Part shown: in pieces, positions 29,199 through 37,114 of the stretch | Position numbering within the stretch: position 1 is the first letter of the stretch | Layout of the letters: every line of letters begins with the position of its first letter | Origin: Roseovarius sp. | GTDB taxonomy: Bacteria > Pseudomonadota > Alphaproteobacteria > Rhodobacterales > Rhodobacteraceae | Direction of reading: 5' to 3' | DNA: 64,000 nucleotides | Assembly: GCA_014359765.1 (NCBI GenBank) | Contig: JACIYT010000002.1 | Coordinates: 186,001 to 250,000 of the forward strand | Notes under the pieces: model-generated | Databases searched by the model: none | Told to the model about the DNA's origin: nothing | Seen by the model: only the letters and a program-made list of their open reading frames with translations | Translations under genes and position numbers: made by a program

Positions 29199-29816
29199 CT
29201 ACGGCCCACTTCTCAAATCTTCACCGACCACGGTCACGGGATTTGCCGGGACCGTGATCCCTGAATTCTCGTTCCACCCCAGAAGCGCGCCGAGCAGCGG
29301 CAGGTTGAAACGGAGGCCGTTTGTTTCGACCGTCACGCTCACCACCGGGCCACCCGGGCGCCCGACATAGCCAAGGCCCGTCCTGGCATAGGTGACCACG
29401 ACATTGCCGGCATTGATGCGGGGGTTGAAATCGCACATCCCCGAGGTGGTCCCGAAACTCGGGCCGCAGGTGCGATCACTGCCCTTGATCAGCCGCTCCA
29501 TCCCATCAGCGAGGCATGGCGTGGCCTGACCCGCACCACAGCGGAGCGCAAACCCATCGGCCGGAACGGGATCGCCAGGTTCCAGCGCGGCGTCATAATT
29601 GGACATCAGGGCAAAGTTCGGGTGAATCGGATCCGAGACGGCCAGAAGCCTCGCGCCGAGCTGCATCGCCTTGGCTGTCTGATTCCACTGGTAGATGGCG
29701 AAACCGAATTCCACGAAGGCCGCGATCATAAGCAGCATGATCGGCAAGGTGAACAGCGCCTCGGTCAGGCTGAGGCCACGTTCGTCCCGCCAGAACCGAT
29801 GCAGCAGCCTCACCAT
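29199..29816 (-). CDS. TadE-like pseudopilin (copy 1)
   Basis: 205 aa. It starts with a short basic leader, then RDERGLSLTEALFTLPIMLL, a prepilin-type site (Gly before a hydrophobic helix with Glu at +5) and a membrane helix; the remaining 150 residues are exported, with four Cys that could pair. This is the TadE/TadF pseudopilin pattern. Its start overlaps the end of the second TadE-like gene by 7 bp and it ends 4 bp before tadZ. Confidence 0.88.
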   Translation of the reverse strand: MVRLLHRFWRDERGLSLTEALFTLPIMLLMIAAFVEFGFAIYQWNQTAKAMQLGARLLAVSDPIHPNFALMSNYDAALEPGDPVPADGFALRCGAGQATPCLADGMERLIKGSDRTCGPSFGTTSGMCDFNPRINAGNVVVTYARTGLGYVGRPGGPVVSVTVETNGLRFNLPLLGALLGWNENSGITVPANPVTVVGEDLRSGP

Positions 29817-30325
29817 CCGATATACCTTTCGGAATGGGTATAGGTGAAGGTGATCGGGTCTATCCCGAGCAGCCCGAACATCGGCGATGAAACATGGGTC
29901 AGCTGTCCCGTCACGGTGACGATGTCATCGGGCTGGGGCGGGGAGGGAAAGGCATCCTGCGCGGGCACGATCTGGAGATCATCAGTGCTGTTCCAGTTCG
30001 GCAGCCGCAGCGCGCCCGTGCCGGCGGGGTTGCCGTAGAACGCGATGTTGCGCGCGATATCGACGCTGCAGGTGGCGGCGAATTCGACCGTCGTGGGCCG
30101 GCACCGCGACCAGTAGCGCGCGGCATCGCGCACCCCGGTCTGGACCAGCTGACGCTGCCAGAAGATATTGCCGAATTCCAGAACGCCGACCGTGAGGACC
30201 GTGACCACCGGGACCGCGATCAGCGTTTCGACCAGCACCGAGCCTTCGCGATCAGACGCGAACCTCCGCAGCATGTGTCGAACCTGTCGCATCACGGCGC
30301 GCAGTCCCCCTGGCTGGCGGGACAT
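29810..30325 (-). CDS. TadE-like pseudopilin (copy 2)
   Basis: 171 aa. The segment SDREGSVLVETLIAVPVVTV is a class III prepilin-like site (Gly-Ser, Glu at +5 of the mature part) followed by a hydrophobic helix; the exported part includes WSRCRPTTVEFAATCSVDIA. There may be a later start at the Met near residue 12 or 18, since the first residues are poorly conserved in style. Together with the next gene it provides the two minor pseudopilins usual in Tad loci. Confidence 0.88.
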   Translation of the reverse strand: MSRQPGGLRAVMRQVRHMLRRFASDREGSVLVETLIAVPVVTVLTVGVLEFGNIFWQRQLVQTGVRDAARYWSRCRPTTVEFAATCSVDIARNIAFYGNPAGTGALRLPNWNSTDDLQIVPAQDAFPSPPQPDDIVTVTGQLTHVSSPMFGLLGIDPITFTYTHSERYIGW

Positions 30326-30393
30326 TGCCCGCCTGTTACAGATCGGCGCCGTCGGACCGGCGTTTCGGACCAGCCCGACGGCACATGTCCCGC

Positions 30394-30585
30394 CTACCCG
30401 TCGATCACCGGGTTGGAGGCCTTCGGCGGGAACGGGTTGACCGTATGGACCGCCGTATTTCCCTCGGGCGCGTTCCCGGCTCCCAATGTTACCGGGTCGC
30501 GCCGCGTCATGTAATCGGCACAGCCCGACAGGACCGCCAGCGCCAACACCAATGCAAGGTATTTATTTCTTGGCAATAATGGCAT
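30394..30585 (-). CDS. Small lipoprotein of the Tad locus
   Basis: 63 aa: MPLLPRNKYLALVLALAVLS then the lipobox Cys (LSGC, Cys at residue 22) and a 41-residue polar, Pro/Asn-rich mature part. It overlaps the 3' end of the secretin gene by 23 bp and lies where CpaD/RcpB (an outer-membrane lipoprotein or OmpA-like partner of the secretin) is found in other Tad loci. It is too short to be a full CpaD. It may be a reduced pilotin or a secretin-associated lipoprotein; this is inferred from position only. Confidence 0.8.
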   Translation of the reverse strand: MPLLPRNKYLALVLALAVLSGCADYMTRRDPVTLGAGNAPEGNTAVHTVNPFPPKASNPVIDG

Positions 30586-31996
30586 CGTCGAACTCCAGAT
30601 TGATCAGGTGGCCAACCGGGCCGATAACACCGCGACCTTCTTCGAAACCGCGAATCATGTCCTTGTTCACCTCAAGCATGCCCAGCAGGAAGAGCTCTAC
30701 ATCGTCGGACGGGCGCGCATTGTCCAGAGGCGAGGAGAGCGGCTGGTCCGGGGTGCCCGGCTGCACGAGGCGCGGCGTGACCAGAATCACCAGGTCGGTT
30801 TCGCTCTTCTGGAAGGCGCTCGACCGGAACAGCGCACCGAGGACCGGGATCTGGCCCAGCCAGGGCAGCTGCCGCACGGCGCGTTCGTTATCCACCTGCA
30901 AGAGCCCCGCGATCGCAAAGCTCTGCCCGTCGCGCAGGCTCACCGTGGTGTCCGCCTTGCGCGAGATGAAGGCCGGCTCGCCATTGACCGTGAACGAGGT
31001 GTCGATATCGCTGACCTCGGGGCGGATCCGCAGGCTGATCAGGGAATCGTCGAGGATCTGCGGTCGAAAGTTCAGCCGCACGCCGTATTCCCGGTAATCG
31101 GTTTCGGTGGCCACGGTGCCGTTTTCGGCGGTCACCGCCGTGGCGATCGGAACCTCGCCGCCGACCACGAAATTCGCCTCGACCCCGTTCGATGTCACCA
31201 GCGTCGGGTTCGCCAGCCGCCGCGCCAGGCCCTTGTCTTCGAGGGCATTGATGATGAAATCGATTTCCAGCCCGGCAACTTCGAGAAGCTGGCCCACGAA
31301 GGTGCCGAAGGGCACCACATTGGTCCCGGCATCGCCGCCGGTCACGCCGGTGATCCGGCCGTTTCGCGTCGCGATGAGGTTGACGCCGAGCGCGCGCCCG
31401 GCATTGCGGCTGACCTCGAGGATGCGCACATCCAGCTGCACCTGCTGGGGGGTGGTGACGCGGATCGCATCGATTACGGGCTCTTCGCTGTATTGCTCGG
31501 CGATTTCCAGGACGCGCAGCTTGTCCGCGTTGTCACGCACGGTGCCCGAAAGGCGGATGCGGTTGTTCACGTTTGTGACCGTCACCGAGGCCGAGGGCAC
31601 GGCCCGTTCGAGGGCGCGCTGAATTTCGCCGAAATCGCCCTGCACGCGCAGCACGATCGTGCCCAGTTGCCGGTTGTTGGCATCGAGAAAGACGACATTG
31701 GTCGCACCCGACTGCTTGCCTTCGACATAGAAGGTCCGGTCGCTCAGCGGAAAGATCTCGGCCACGCCCGGATTGCCCACGAGGATATCGACAAAGGGCT
31801 TGTCGATCTCCATGGTCATGGTGAATCCCGGCCCGAGCACGATCGGCTCACGCTGGCCGCCTGCACCCAGCACGATATAGCGATCCTGCGCCGCGGCCCG
31901 GTTTCCGGGCAGCACCGCCATTGCGAGTGCGATGAGCATCAGGAGGATCACCCCCCCGCGCCAGTCGCCGCCCGCCTCCCTTGTCCGTTTCAACAT
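30563..31996 (-). CDS. rcpA: Tad pilus outer-membrane secretin CpaC/RcpA
   Basis: 477 aa from the ATG at 31996 (MLKRTREAGGDWRGGVILLM), which has GGAG 8 bases upstream and directly precedes a signal peptide ending near NRAAAQD. An in-frame start at 32089 would add 31 residues encoded by the tetranucleotide tract and lacks a ribosome site. The mature protein has an N-terminal BON/N0-like region (VDILVGNPGVAEIFPLSDRT), a BON repeat (RIRLSGTVRDNADKLRVLE) and the secretin core (FVVGGEVPIATAV; YGVRLNFRPQILDDSLISL; LPWLGQIPVLGALFRSSAF). It forms the outer-membrane pore for the Flp pilus. Confidence 0.95.
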   Translation of the reverse strand: MLKRTREAGGDWRGGVILLMLIALAMAVLPGNRAAAQDRYIVLGAGGQREPIVLGPGFTMTMEIDKPFVDILVGNPGVAEIFPLSDRTFYVEGKQSGATNVVFLDANNRQLGTIVLRVQGDFGEIQRALERAVPSASVTVTNVNNRIRLSGTVRDNADKLRVLEIAEQYSEEPVIDAIRVTTPQQVQLDVRILEVSRNAGRALGVNLIATRNGRITGVTGGDAGTNVVPFGTFVGQLLEVAGLEIDFIINALEDKGLARRLANPTLVTSNGVEANFVVGGEVPIATAVTAENGTVATETDYREYGVRLNFRPQILDDSLISLRIRPEVSDIDTSFTVNGEPAFISRKADTTVSLRDGQSFAIAGLLQVDNERAVRQLPWLGQIPVLGALFRSSAFQKSETDLVILVTPRLVQPGTPDQPLSSPLDNARPSDDVELFLLGMLEVNKDMIRGFEEGRGVIGPVGHLINLEFDDAIIAKK

Positions 31997-32020
31997 TTGC
32001 CCTGCTCCGATCTCGTTTGC

Positions 32021-32065
32021 CTGTCTGTTCTGCCTGTCTGCCTGTCTGTCTGTCTGTCTGTCTGT
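32021..32065. repeat. Tetranucleotide repeat (CTGT)n in the secretin leader
   Basis: Six perfect CTGT units (32042-32065) follow an interrupted tract of the same unit (32021-32041). On the sense (minus) strand this is an ACAG/GACA repeat lying between the cpaB stop (32092) and the rcpA start (31996). Tracts of this kind can change length by slipped-strand mispairing. Confidence 0.9.
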
Positions 32066-32091
32066 TCTGCTGTCGGTTGAGCCCGACATTT

Positions 32092-33138
32092 TCAGTTCAC
32101 GGCGTATGCCTTGACCTTGTATTCCACCCGCTTGCCACCATGCAGCACGCCGACCGTCGCATAGGCCGGCGGCGGCGGGGCGACCACGAGTTCGACTACC
32201 CGTTCGAGGGTCTCGGGCTCGGGCGTGCGGCGTTCGCGCGTCGCGATATTCTGTTCCACCGAGGCGAGGCGACCCGTCACCTCGGCCCCCATCTCGCGCA
32301 GCATCTCCTGCAATCCCGCGATCTGTGCGTTCAGCGCGGCGACCTCTTCTTCCACCTGCGACCGCTGCGCCTCGACGGCGAGGCTGCGGGCGATCTCGGC
32401 CTCTCCCAGGTCGATCGTGGTGATCCGTTCCGGTGCCTCGGTCTCGGTCGAGACGGCATTGCGCAGCGCCAGCGACAGCGTGCCCACCGTCGCGGCCAGC
32501 GTCAGCTTCTGGGCTTCGGGCGTCGTGACCTCGAAGGTCACGGTGCGCACCACGCTGGGCTGGTCCTTGCGGTCGTCGGCGATCTGGTCGATGGCCAACA
32601 CCCTGACCCCTTGCAGCAGCACATCGACAAAGGCCTCGCCCCGGTTGCCGTCGCTTCGCGTCAGCAGGACATCGACCCGGTCGCCCGGCAGCACGAAACC
32701 GGCCACCCCCAGCACATCGTTCACCCGGATCGACACGGCCTTCATCCCCGGCGTCAGCGCGGTGGACAGCTTGGCCCGCTGGCCCGGGTCGGTGATCTTC
32801 GATCGCAGGACCGGCTCACCCTCTTCCATGGATTCGAGCACGAAGCGCGCGGTCTCGTCGCTGGTGCCGACCAGCGCCGGAATGGCGGTGAAGGCGCCCT
32901 GCGGCATACGGTCGGCGGGCCAGCCGATCGTGTCGAGCTTGTCCGCCGTCAGCCGCTCGCCAAAGCGCAGCTGCGCGGCGGCAATCACGATCTCGTCCCT
33001 CGGGGTCCGGTCATCCGTCTGCACCGCCTCGGCCAGGATGCGCGCGCGCTGATCGCTCAGCCAGCCGCGCGCGGCAAACACCGCGATGAGCGCGAGAACG
33101 ATCGCGATCCCCAGGCTGATAAGGGTGGTTCCGCGCAT
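32092..33138 (-). CDS. cpaB: Tad pilus protein CpaB/RcpC
   Basis: 348 aa from the ATG at 33138 (MRGTTLISLGIAIVLALIAV), with GCAGGG upstream; the longer ORF to 33321 is low in complexity. A membrane helix anchors the protein; the SAF-type beta-clip domain follows (IVIAAAQLRFGERLTADKLD; LTPGMKAVSIRVNDVLGVAG; VLPGDRVDVLLTRSDG) and then a coiled-coil-like stretch around residues 240-290. CpaB is thought to link the inner-membrane platform and the secretin. It lies between flp and rcpA. Confidence 0.93.
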   Translation of the reverse strand: MRGTTLISLGIAIVLALIAVFAARGWLSDQRARILAEAVQTDDRTPRDEIVIAAAQLRFGERLTADKLDTIGWPADRMPQGAFTAIPALVGTSDETARFVLESMEEGEPVLRSKITDPGQRAKLSTALTPGMKAVSIRVNDVLGVAGFVLPGDRVDVLLTRSDGNRGEAFVDVLLQGVRVLAIDQIADDRKDQPSVVRTVTFEVTTPEAQKLTLAATVGTLSLALRNAVSTETEAPERITTIDLGEAEIARSLAVEAQRSQVEEEVAALNAQIAGLQEMLREMGAEVTGRLASVEQNIATRERRTPEPETLERVVELVVAPPPPAYATVGVLHGGKRVEYKVKAYAVN

Positions 33139-33363
33139 ATCCCTGCTCTCCCGTTCCTGCGGCATCCCCCGGACCGGGCGATGCCCATCGACCCCTGCGA
33201 GACCCTGCAAGAGGGTCCGCCGCGGGCCACCGACATGTGTTCCTGCCTCGTGCCGGGCACCTCGTGCCGGGCGCCTCGTGCATTCCCTCCGGCGGGGCGG
33301 CACCCCGCCGCCCCGCCGCATCCGCCCACCCCCGCCCGGCGTCAGGACCGGGCCGGGGCTTTA
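33139..33363. other. flp-cpaB intergenic region with strong hairpin and 14-bp repeats
   Basis: 225 bp. It contains a perfect 11-bp stem (GGCGGGGCGGC 33291-33301, loop ACCCC, GCCGCCCCGCC 33307-33317) and two and a half copies of a 14-bp repeat starting CTCGTGCCGGGC (33247-33281). On the transcribed strand a further GC hairpin lies just after the flp stop. Hairpins here could hold most transcripts at flp and so give more pilin than machinery. Confidence 0.6.
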
Positions 33364-33588
33364 TTAATCTGGAATCGCGGGCGGCGCGAGCTCGCCGGAC
33401 TCGGTTGTGAACCAGTCGCCCCACGCTTCCCACGCGGCCCCCAACCCATCGCCAAAGGCGATCACGGCCAGGATCACCGCCCCGGTCAACAGACCGAGAA
33501 GGATCAGATATTCCGTGAGCGCCAGGCCCTCCTCGTCCTTCCTGAAACGCCGCAGATGCCCTGCGGCAAGCATGATAAGTTTGATCAT
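33364..33588 (-). CDS. flp: Flp/Fap-type pilin
   Basis: 74 aa from the ATG at 33588 (MIKLIMLAAGHLRRFRKDEE). The class III prepilin site is G followed by LALTEYLILLGLLTGAVILA: cleavage after Gly leaves Leu at +1, Glu at +5 and Tyr at +6, the Flp signature. The mature pilin is about 53 residues with one hydrophobic helix and the tail FTTESGELAPPAIPD. It should be the major subunit of the Tad pilus, processed by the prepilin peptidase encoded at 35509. Confidence 0.93.
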   Translation of the reverse strand: MIKLIMLAAGHLRRFRKDEEGLALTEYLILLGLLTGAVILAVIAFGDGLGAAWEAWGDWFTTESGELAPPAIPD

Positions 33589-33689
33589 CTTGTCCTCATA
33601 CCCCTTGTTCCCCGGCCTTTTGCCGGTCGCCTCGAGGCCATGTTCCAGGGGGGCACCGCGCCCCGCCCGCATGTCATGCCTCAGGAAAA

Positions 33690-33719
33690 TGTTAACAGGC
33701 AATCCCGCCGGCGCGTCAA
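33690..33719 (-). promoter_or_regulatory. Candidate promoter of flp
   Basis: Minus strand -35 TTGACG (33719-33714), 18-base spacer, -10 TTAACA (33695-33690), about 100 bases upstream of the flp start. Pattern match only. Confidence 0.45.
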
Positions 33720-33825
33720 AGGAATTCCTCTCCTGCACGCCCTGTCCCAAGGGGCGCGGTAATTTTGCAACAGATTCAGCAGTCTGATGAATGCGCGCGC
33801 CACAGCGGTGCGGGCGCGACGATCC

Positions 33826-35385
33826 TCAGCGCACCAGAACCGCCTCATCCCGGGCAAAGGCATCGAGCGTCCCGTTGCCGCCATGGCCGCTGATGTCGAT
33901 GATCTCGACGTCGATCGTGCCATCGCCGCCGCCCTGCTGCTGCATCGGATTGACGAGAAAGATGCTGGCAAAGGAATTGACCGGAAATTCCGTCGCGCCA
34001 CCGCCGCCTTGCGCCAGGCAATCGACGATCGCGGCAAACATCACCCGCCGATCCCGCAGCGGATCGGTGGGCAGGCTGTCGGGATCGGGGTTGCTGCACT
34101 GTGGAAAGCCGCTTTCCTGCCGCCCGCCGACGGAAACCGACAGATCGCCGACCAGATCCTGTTCGATCTCGAAACGATAGACATCGTATCGCGAGGGCAG
34201 AACCATCCCGTCAGACGCGGTGACATTGCGAAAGCTGCTCATCTCCTCGCGCGCCTCGGGCGTCAGCGAGGTCATGCTGGTCGGGTGGTTCCTGTCCCAG
34301 TATTCATTCAGCGGCCAGTCCCCGGACCCGAGCGCCGCGCCGGCCACGCCCTGACCGGGCAGCGCCATGATCGCATTGTCCGGAAAGGCCTTGAACGGCA
34401 GGAAATCCGGATCCGTCGTCAGCGCCGCGTTGCAGGCGTTGTTTCCGAAATAGCCCTTGCGCACATTCGCCGCCGCGGGAAAGACACCCTTCTGACCGCT
34501 GAACGGCCCGTTATAGATGTCAAAGCGCACGTTGAACCCCTGGGAAATGCTGACCGCCGCGCCCGGCTTGGTGGTCACGGCCCTGTTGTCGTAGCAGGTG
34601 GGATTATGCGCCCCGGCAAAGATATTTCGGATGGTGTTGGCGCTCGCGGTGGTGTTGTCATTCGCTCCGCGAACCTGGAGAAAGCCGAAATTGCCGGGCT
34701 TGGCCGTGCTGCTGCCGGGGGGGTGCAGCTTGATCAGCCGCGCGTGAAGTTCGCCGCGCGCGAAGGCGCTCTGCAAGTCGGAGCCCTCGGCCTCTTTCTC
34801 GAAGGGATTGCAGATGAACAGCGGGGTCACATTGCAGACCGCCGAACGATAGGTCGCCACCGCCGTGGCCCCGACGCCCACATCGCCCCCGCCGCCGGGC
34901 AGCAGACGCATGAAGAAGGATTGCAGGGGGCGCACATCGGACCGCACCAGGACATAGCGCGCCAGCGCGCCGTCGGTGTCATGGTTCTCCGGCGCAACCC
35001 GGTTGGCCTCGATAAAGGCCGCGTCAAGCGGCAGATCGTCACTGGCGGGGATCTCCGTCAGGAATTCGACCCTGAAATCCCCCCCCGTCCCGGCCGAATA
35101 GGCGAGGTCGATATGGACATCGTCGCCGGCCATCGCAAGAAAGCTGACCGAATTGCTCACCTTTTCCATCGCGGCCTTGGCGCGCACGATCGCATCCACG
35201 CCTCCGTCCAGCTCTCGCGCCCCGGCAAGCGCCAGCGCATCCACCGCCGCGGCCTGATCGGAATGCGCGTTGTTGCCGCGCCCGACATCGATGATCAGAA
35301 GCGCCAGCCCCATGAATGCCGGCAGCATGATCAAGGTGAGCGCCAGCGCATACCCGCCTTCGTTCCTGAAGAACCTTCCCGTCAT
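33826..35385 (-). CDS. tadG: TadG-like protein with N-terminal Flp/TadE-type anchor
   Basis: 519 aa. The N-terminus FRNEGGYALALTLIMLPAFM resembles the TadG/Flp-associated helix (GGY before a hydrophobic stretch), followed by LIIDVGRGNNAHSDQAAAVD, the TadG signature region. The rest is a large exported domain with several Cys and Asn-rich segments; a von Willebrand-like fold is possible but no clear MIDAS motif was seen. GGAGG lies 7 bases before the ATG. It lies between the prepilin peptidase gene and flp. Confidence 0.88.
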   Translation of the reverse strand: MTGRFFRNEGGYALALTLIMLPAFMGLALLIIDVGRGNNAHSDQAAAVDALALAGARELDGGVDAIVRAKAAMEKVSNSVSFLAMAGDDVHIDLAYSAGTGGDFRVEFLTEIPASDDLPLDAAFIEANRVAPENHDTDGALARYVLVRSDVRPLQSFFMRLLPGGGGDVGVGATAVATYRSAVCNVTPLFICNPFEKEAEGSDLQSAFARGELHARLIKLHPPGSSTAKPGNFGFLQVRGANDNTTASANTIRNIFAGAHNPTCYDNRAVTTKPGAAVSISQGFNVRFDIYNGPFSGQKGVFPAAANVRKGYFGNNACNAALTTDPDFLPFKAFPDNAIMALPGQGVAGAALGSGDWPLNEYWDRNHPTSMTSLTPEAREEMSSFRNVTASDGMVLPSRYDVYRFEIEQDLVGDLSVSVGGRQESGFPQCSNPDPDSLPTDPLRDRRVMFAAIVDCLAQGGGGATEFPVNSFASIFLVNPMQQQGGGDGTIDVEIIDISGHGGNGTLDAFARDEAVLVR

Positions 35386-35508
35386 CTTCCGGCCTCCACA
35401 GCTGTGCCCGGCGACCGATCAGGCAACGATGGCCTGCCGCACGGTCAACAAGACACGTTCCATGCGAACTCTAAGGGCAGCATCGCCCCCGGGCAAGTCG
35501 CAAAGCCA
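35386..35508. other. Short intergenic gap between the peptidase and tadG
   Basis: 123 bp. Apart from the tadG ribosome-binding site no promoter or hairpin was recognised. Confidence 0.3.
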
Positions 35509-35988
35509 TCACAGCCAGCGCGCAACGATCGCCCCCATCGCCGCGAGCGCCATCGGCACACCATAGGGGATGCGGCGGGTTTGCGACAGAATCTCGAGCC
35601 GCTCCGTGACCCGCCCACGAGGCAGCCAGCGCCCGCCCGTTCGTATCACGACAAGCACCAGCAGGGATACGGGCAGCAACAGAAGCGCAAACACCGCCAG
35701 CCCCGACCAGCCGACCAGCACGCCGAGCGGCAGATACAGCTTCGCGTCGCCCGCCCCCATCATCCGCAGCCACCAGAACACGAATCCAAGCGCGAACAGG
35801 AGCAACCCCGCCGCAAGGTCGGGCAGCAGCACATCGCGGCTGCGCAACGCCAGCGCCGCTACTGCGAGGACCATCATTCCCAGCACATGCCGGTTCCGGA
35901 TCCGAAGCGTCCGGAAATCGACCACGGCCAGTGACGCGAACGCCACCAGCGCCAGCAGCATCAGGCCGTCATGGATAATCTCTGTCAT
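35509..35988 (-). CDS. cpaA: Prepilin peptidase CpaA/TadV (A24 aspartyl protease)
   Basis: 159 aa, an integral membrane protein with five or so helices. The two catalytic Asp residues of the A24 family are visible: one after the first helix in SLAVVDFRTLRIRNR and one in the GxGD motif MMGAGDAKLYLPLG. It should cleave the Flp pilin and the TadE-like pseudopilins on the cytoplasmic side of the membrane. Its start overlaps the 3' end of the TPR lipoprotein gene by 20 bp. Confidence 0.93.
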   Translation of the reverse strand: MTEIIHDGLMLLALVAFASLAVVDFRTLRIRNRHVLGMMVLAVAALALRSRDVLLPDLAAGLLLFALGFVFWWLRMMGAGDAKLYLPLGVLVGWSGLAVFALLLLPVSLLVLVVIRTGGRWLPRGRVTERLEILSQTRRIPYGVPMALAAMGAIVARWL

Positions 35989-36532
35989 GTGCCACGCTCA
36001 CGCGCGGGGCACCGATCCCCCGCAGATCCCCGCGACCGCGACGCTGATAGTTCGTGGAGTTGCGCAGCATCTCCAGGTTGTTGGCCACCGTCTCGTTCGA
36101 CGGGTCCATCTCGTAGGCGATCAGGAAATGCTGGCGCGCCAGCGGCAGGTTGCCCCGGAGCAACTGCGAGTAACCGTAGTTGTTGTGAAACTCGATCCGG
36201 TCGCCGATCAGGGGCTCCAGCTTGCGATAGGCCACGTCGGCCTGATCGAAGCGGCGCAGCCGGTCCAGCGAGGCGGCATAGATCAGCAGGGCCTGAGGGT
36301 CATTCGACGCCACCTCGACCGCGCGTTTCGACTCGGTGTGCGCCTTGCCGTAATGGCCGTTCTCGAACTGGACCCTGGCGGTCACGATCGCCTGGTCATT
36401 GGGATAATAATCGATACTCGACACATCCGCCACGCTCGAGGCGGGATCCCCGAACGAGGACATATCCCCCACGCCTCCCTCGGTGCAGCCCGCCAGTAGC
36501 GACGCGGCAAGTATCAGGCCTGTTATACGCAT
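35969..36532 (-). CDS. TPR lipoprotein, TadD-like
   Basis: 187 aa from the ATG at 36532 (MRITGLILAASLLAGCTEGG) with a lipobox LLAGC, so an outer-membrane lipoprotein is expected. Two to three tetratricopeptide-like repeats follow: AIVTARVQFENGHYGKAHTE, PQALLIYAASLDRLRRFDQA and NYGYSQLLRGNLPLARQHFL. This matches TadD, the Tad pilotin-like TPR lipoprotein, although here it is the first gene of the locus instead of the last. Confidence 0.88.
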   Translation of the reverse strand: MRITGLILAASLLAGCTEGGVGDMSSFGDPASSVADVSSIDYYPNDQAIVTARVQFENGHYGKAHTESKRAVEVASNDPQALLIYAASLDRLRRFDQADVAYRKLEPLIGDRIEFHNNYGYSQLLRGNLPLARQHFLIAYEMDPSNETVANNLEMLRNSTNYQRRGRGDLRGIGAPRVSVAHDRDYP

Positions 36533-36883
36533 GTTCTGCTCGCCTCTCGAAGCCTCGGATTTTATTGTTTTGCTCTTGTAACACGGAAATTTCAAATTAG
36601 CCCGGCTGTCCATGGGCTCCGGCACGGAATTTCGTCGCTGTCACATGTTGGCAACGGTCGTGGTGTCTCACACTCGAGGCCGCAGTGATCACGGACGCCC
36701 GTTGACCATGCGCTCGATCTCGGACGTAACCACATGGTGAGAGCCGCAGCTGAGATGGCGGCGCAACGCGCTGTCTCATGACCGTGCCCCGGTACACGGC
36801 GCGCTGACGATATGCTTATCACCCCAAAAACAGCACTCACCGAGGTTGTTGGGCCTTTGGTAAGTTGGTGTTTTTGTAGGGAC

Positions 36884-36933
36884 TTTTGGCTCCGGCGGTA
36901 GGGATCGAACCTACGACCAATTGATTAACAGTC
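36884..36933 (-). repeat. attL: displaced 3' fragment of tRNA-Asn
   Basis: 50 bp identical to 45902-45951. On the minus strand it reads from the anticodon stem-loop (GACTGTTAATC) to the CCA end plus four bases of the downstream flank. The sequence then departs from tRNA at 36934, so this copy is not a functional tRNA. Confidence 0.95.
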
Positions 36934-37038
36934 GTTTTTTGGGCCATTTTGCAAGCCTTTGAAAACTCACAAAATCACTAGGTCGCGCCTCACAAACACC
37001 TGTTTTACAAAGAATATCACAAGACAACGCTGGACAAG

Positions 37039-37096
37039 TGCGGACACGGCCCGCATACTGACTGCACATAATTTTACGGACACAGTGCGGACACAG
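37039..37096 (+). promoter_or_regulatory. Left cluster of three GGACA repeats, candidate integrase arm sites
   Basis: TGCGGACACGG (37039-37049), ACGGACACAG (37076-37085) and TGCGGACACAG (37086-37096) are direct repeats between attL and the integrase start. Matching copies occur inside attR. Tyrosine integrases bind such arm-type repeats with their N-terminal domain; the position also suggests control of int expression. Confidence 0.6.
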
Positions 37097-37114
37097 ATCG
37101 GATAAGGGGGCCAA

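Larger units (their letters stand above)
36533..37114. other. Boundary region between the Tad locus and the integrative element
   Basis: About 580 bp without a convincing gene. 36533-36883 is host DNA; short ORFs such as 36592-36840 (minus) have no recognisable features and may be remnants. It is followed by attL (36884-36933) and by the control region of the integrase gene with three repeated GGACA motifs (37039-37096) and a CATAAT that could serve as a -10. Confidence 0.5.

Noticed and set aside
36592..36840. Short minus-strand ORFs upstream of attL
   Set aside because: Two competing frames, no ribosome site, no recognised domain; possibly decayed sequence but not supportable as a gene.
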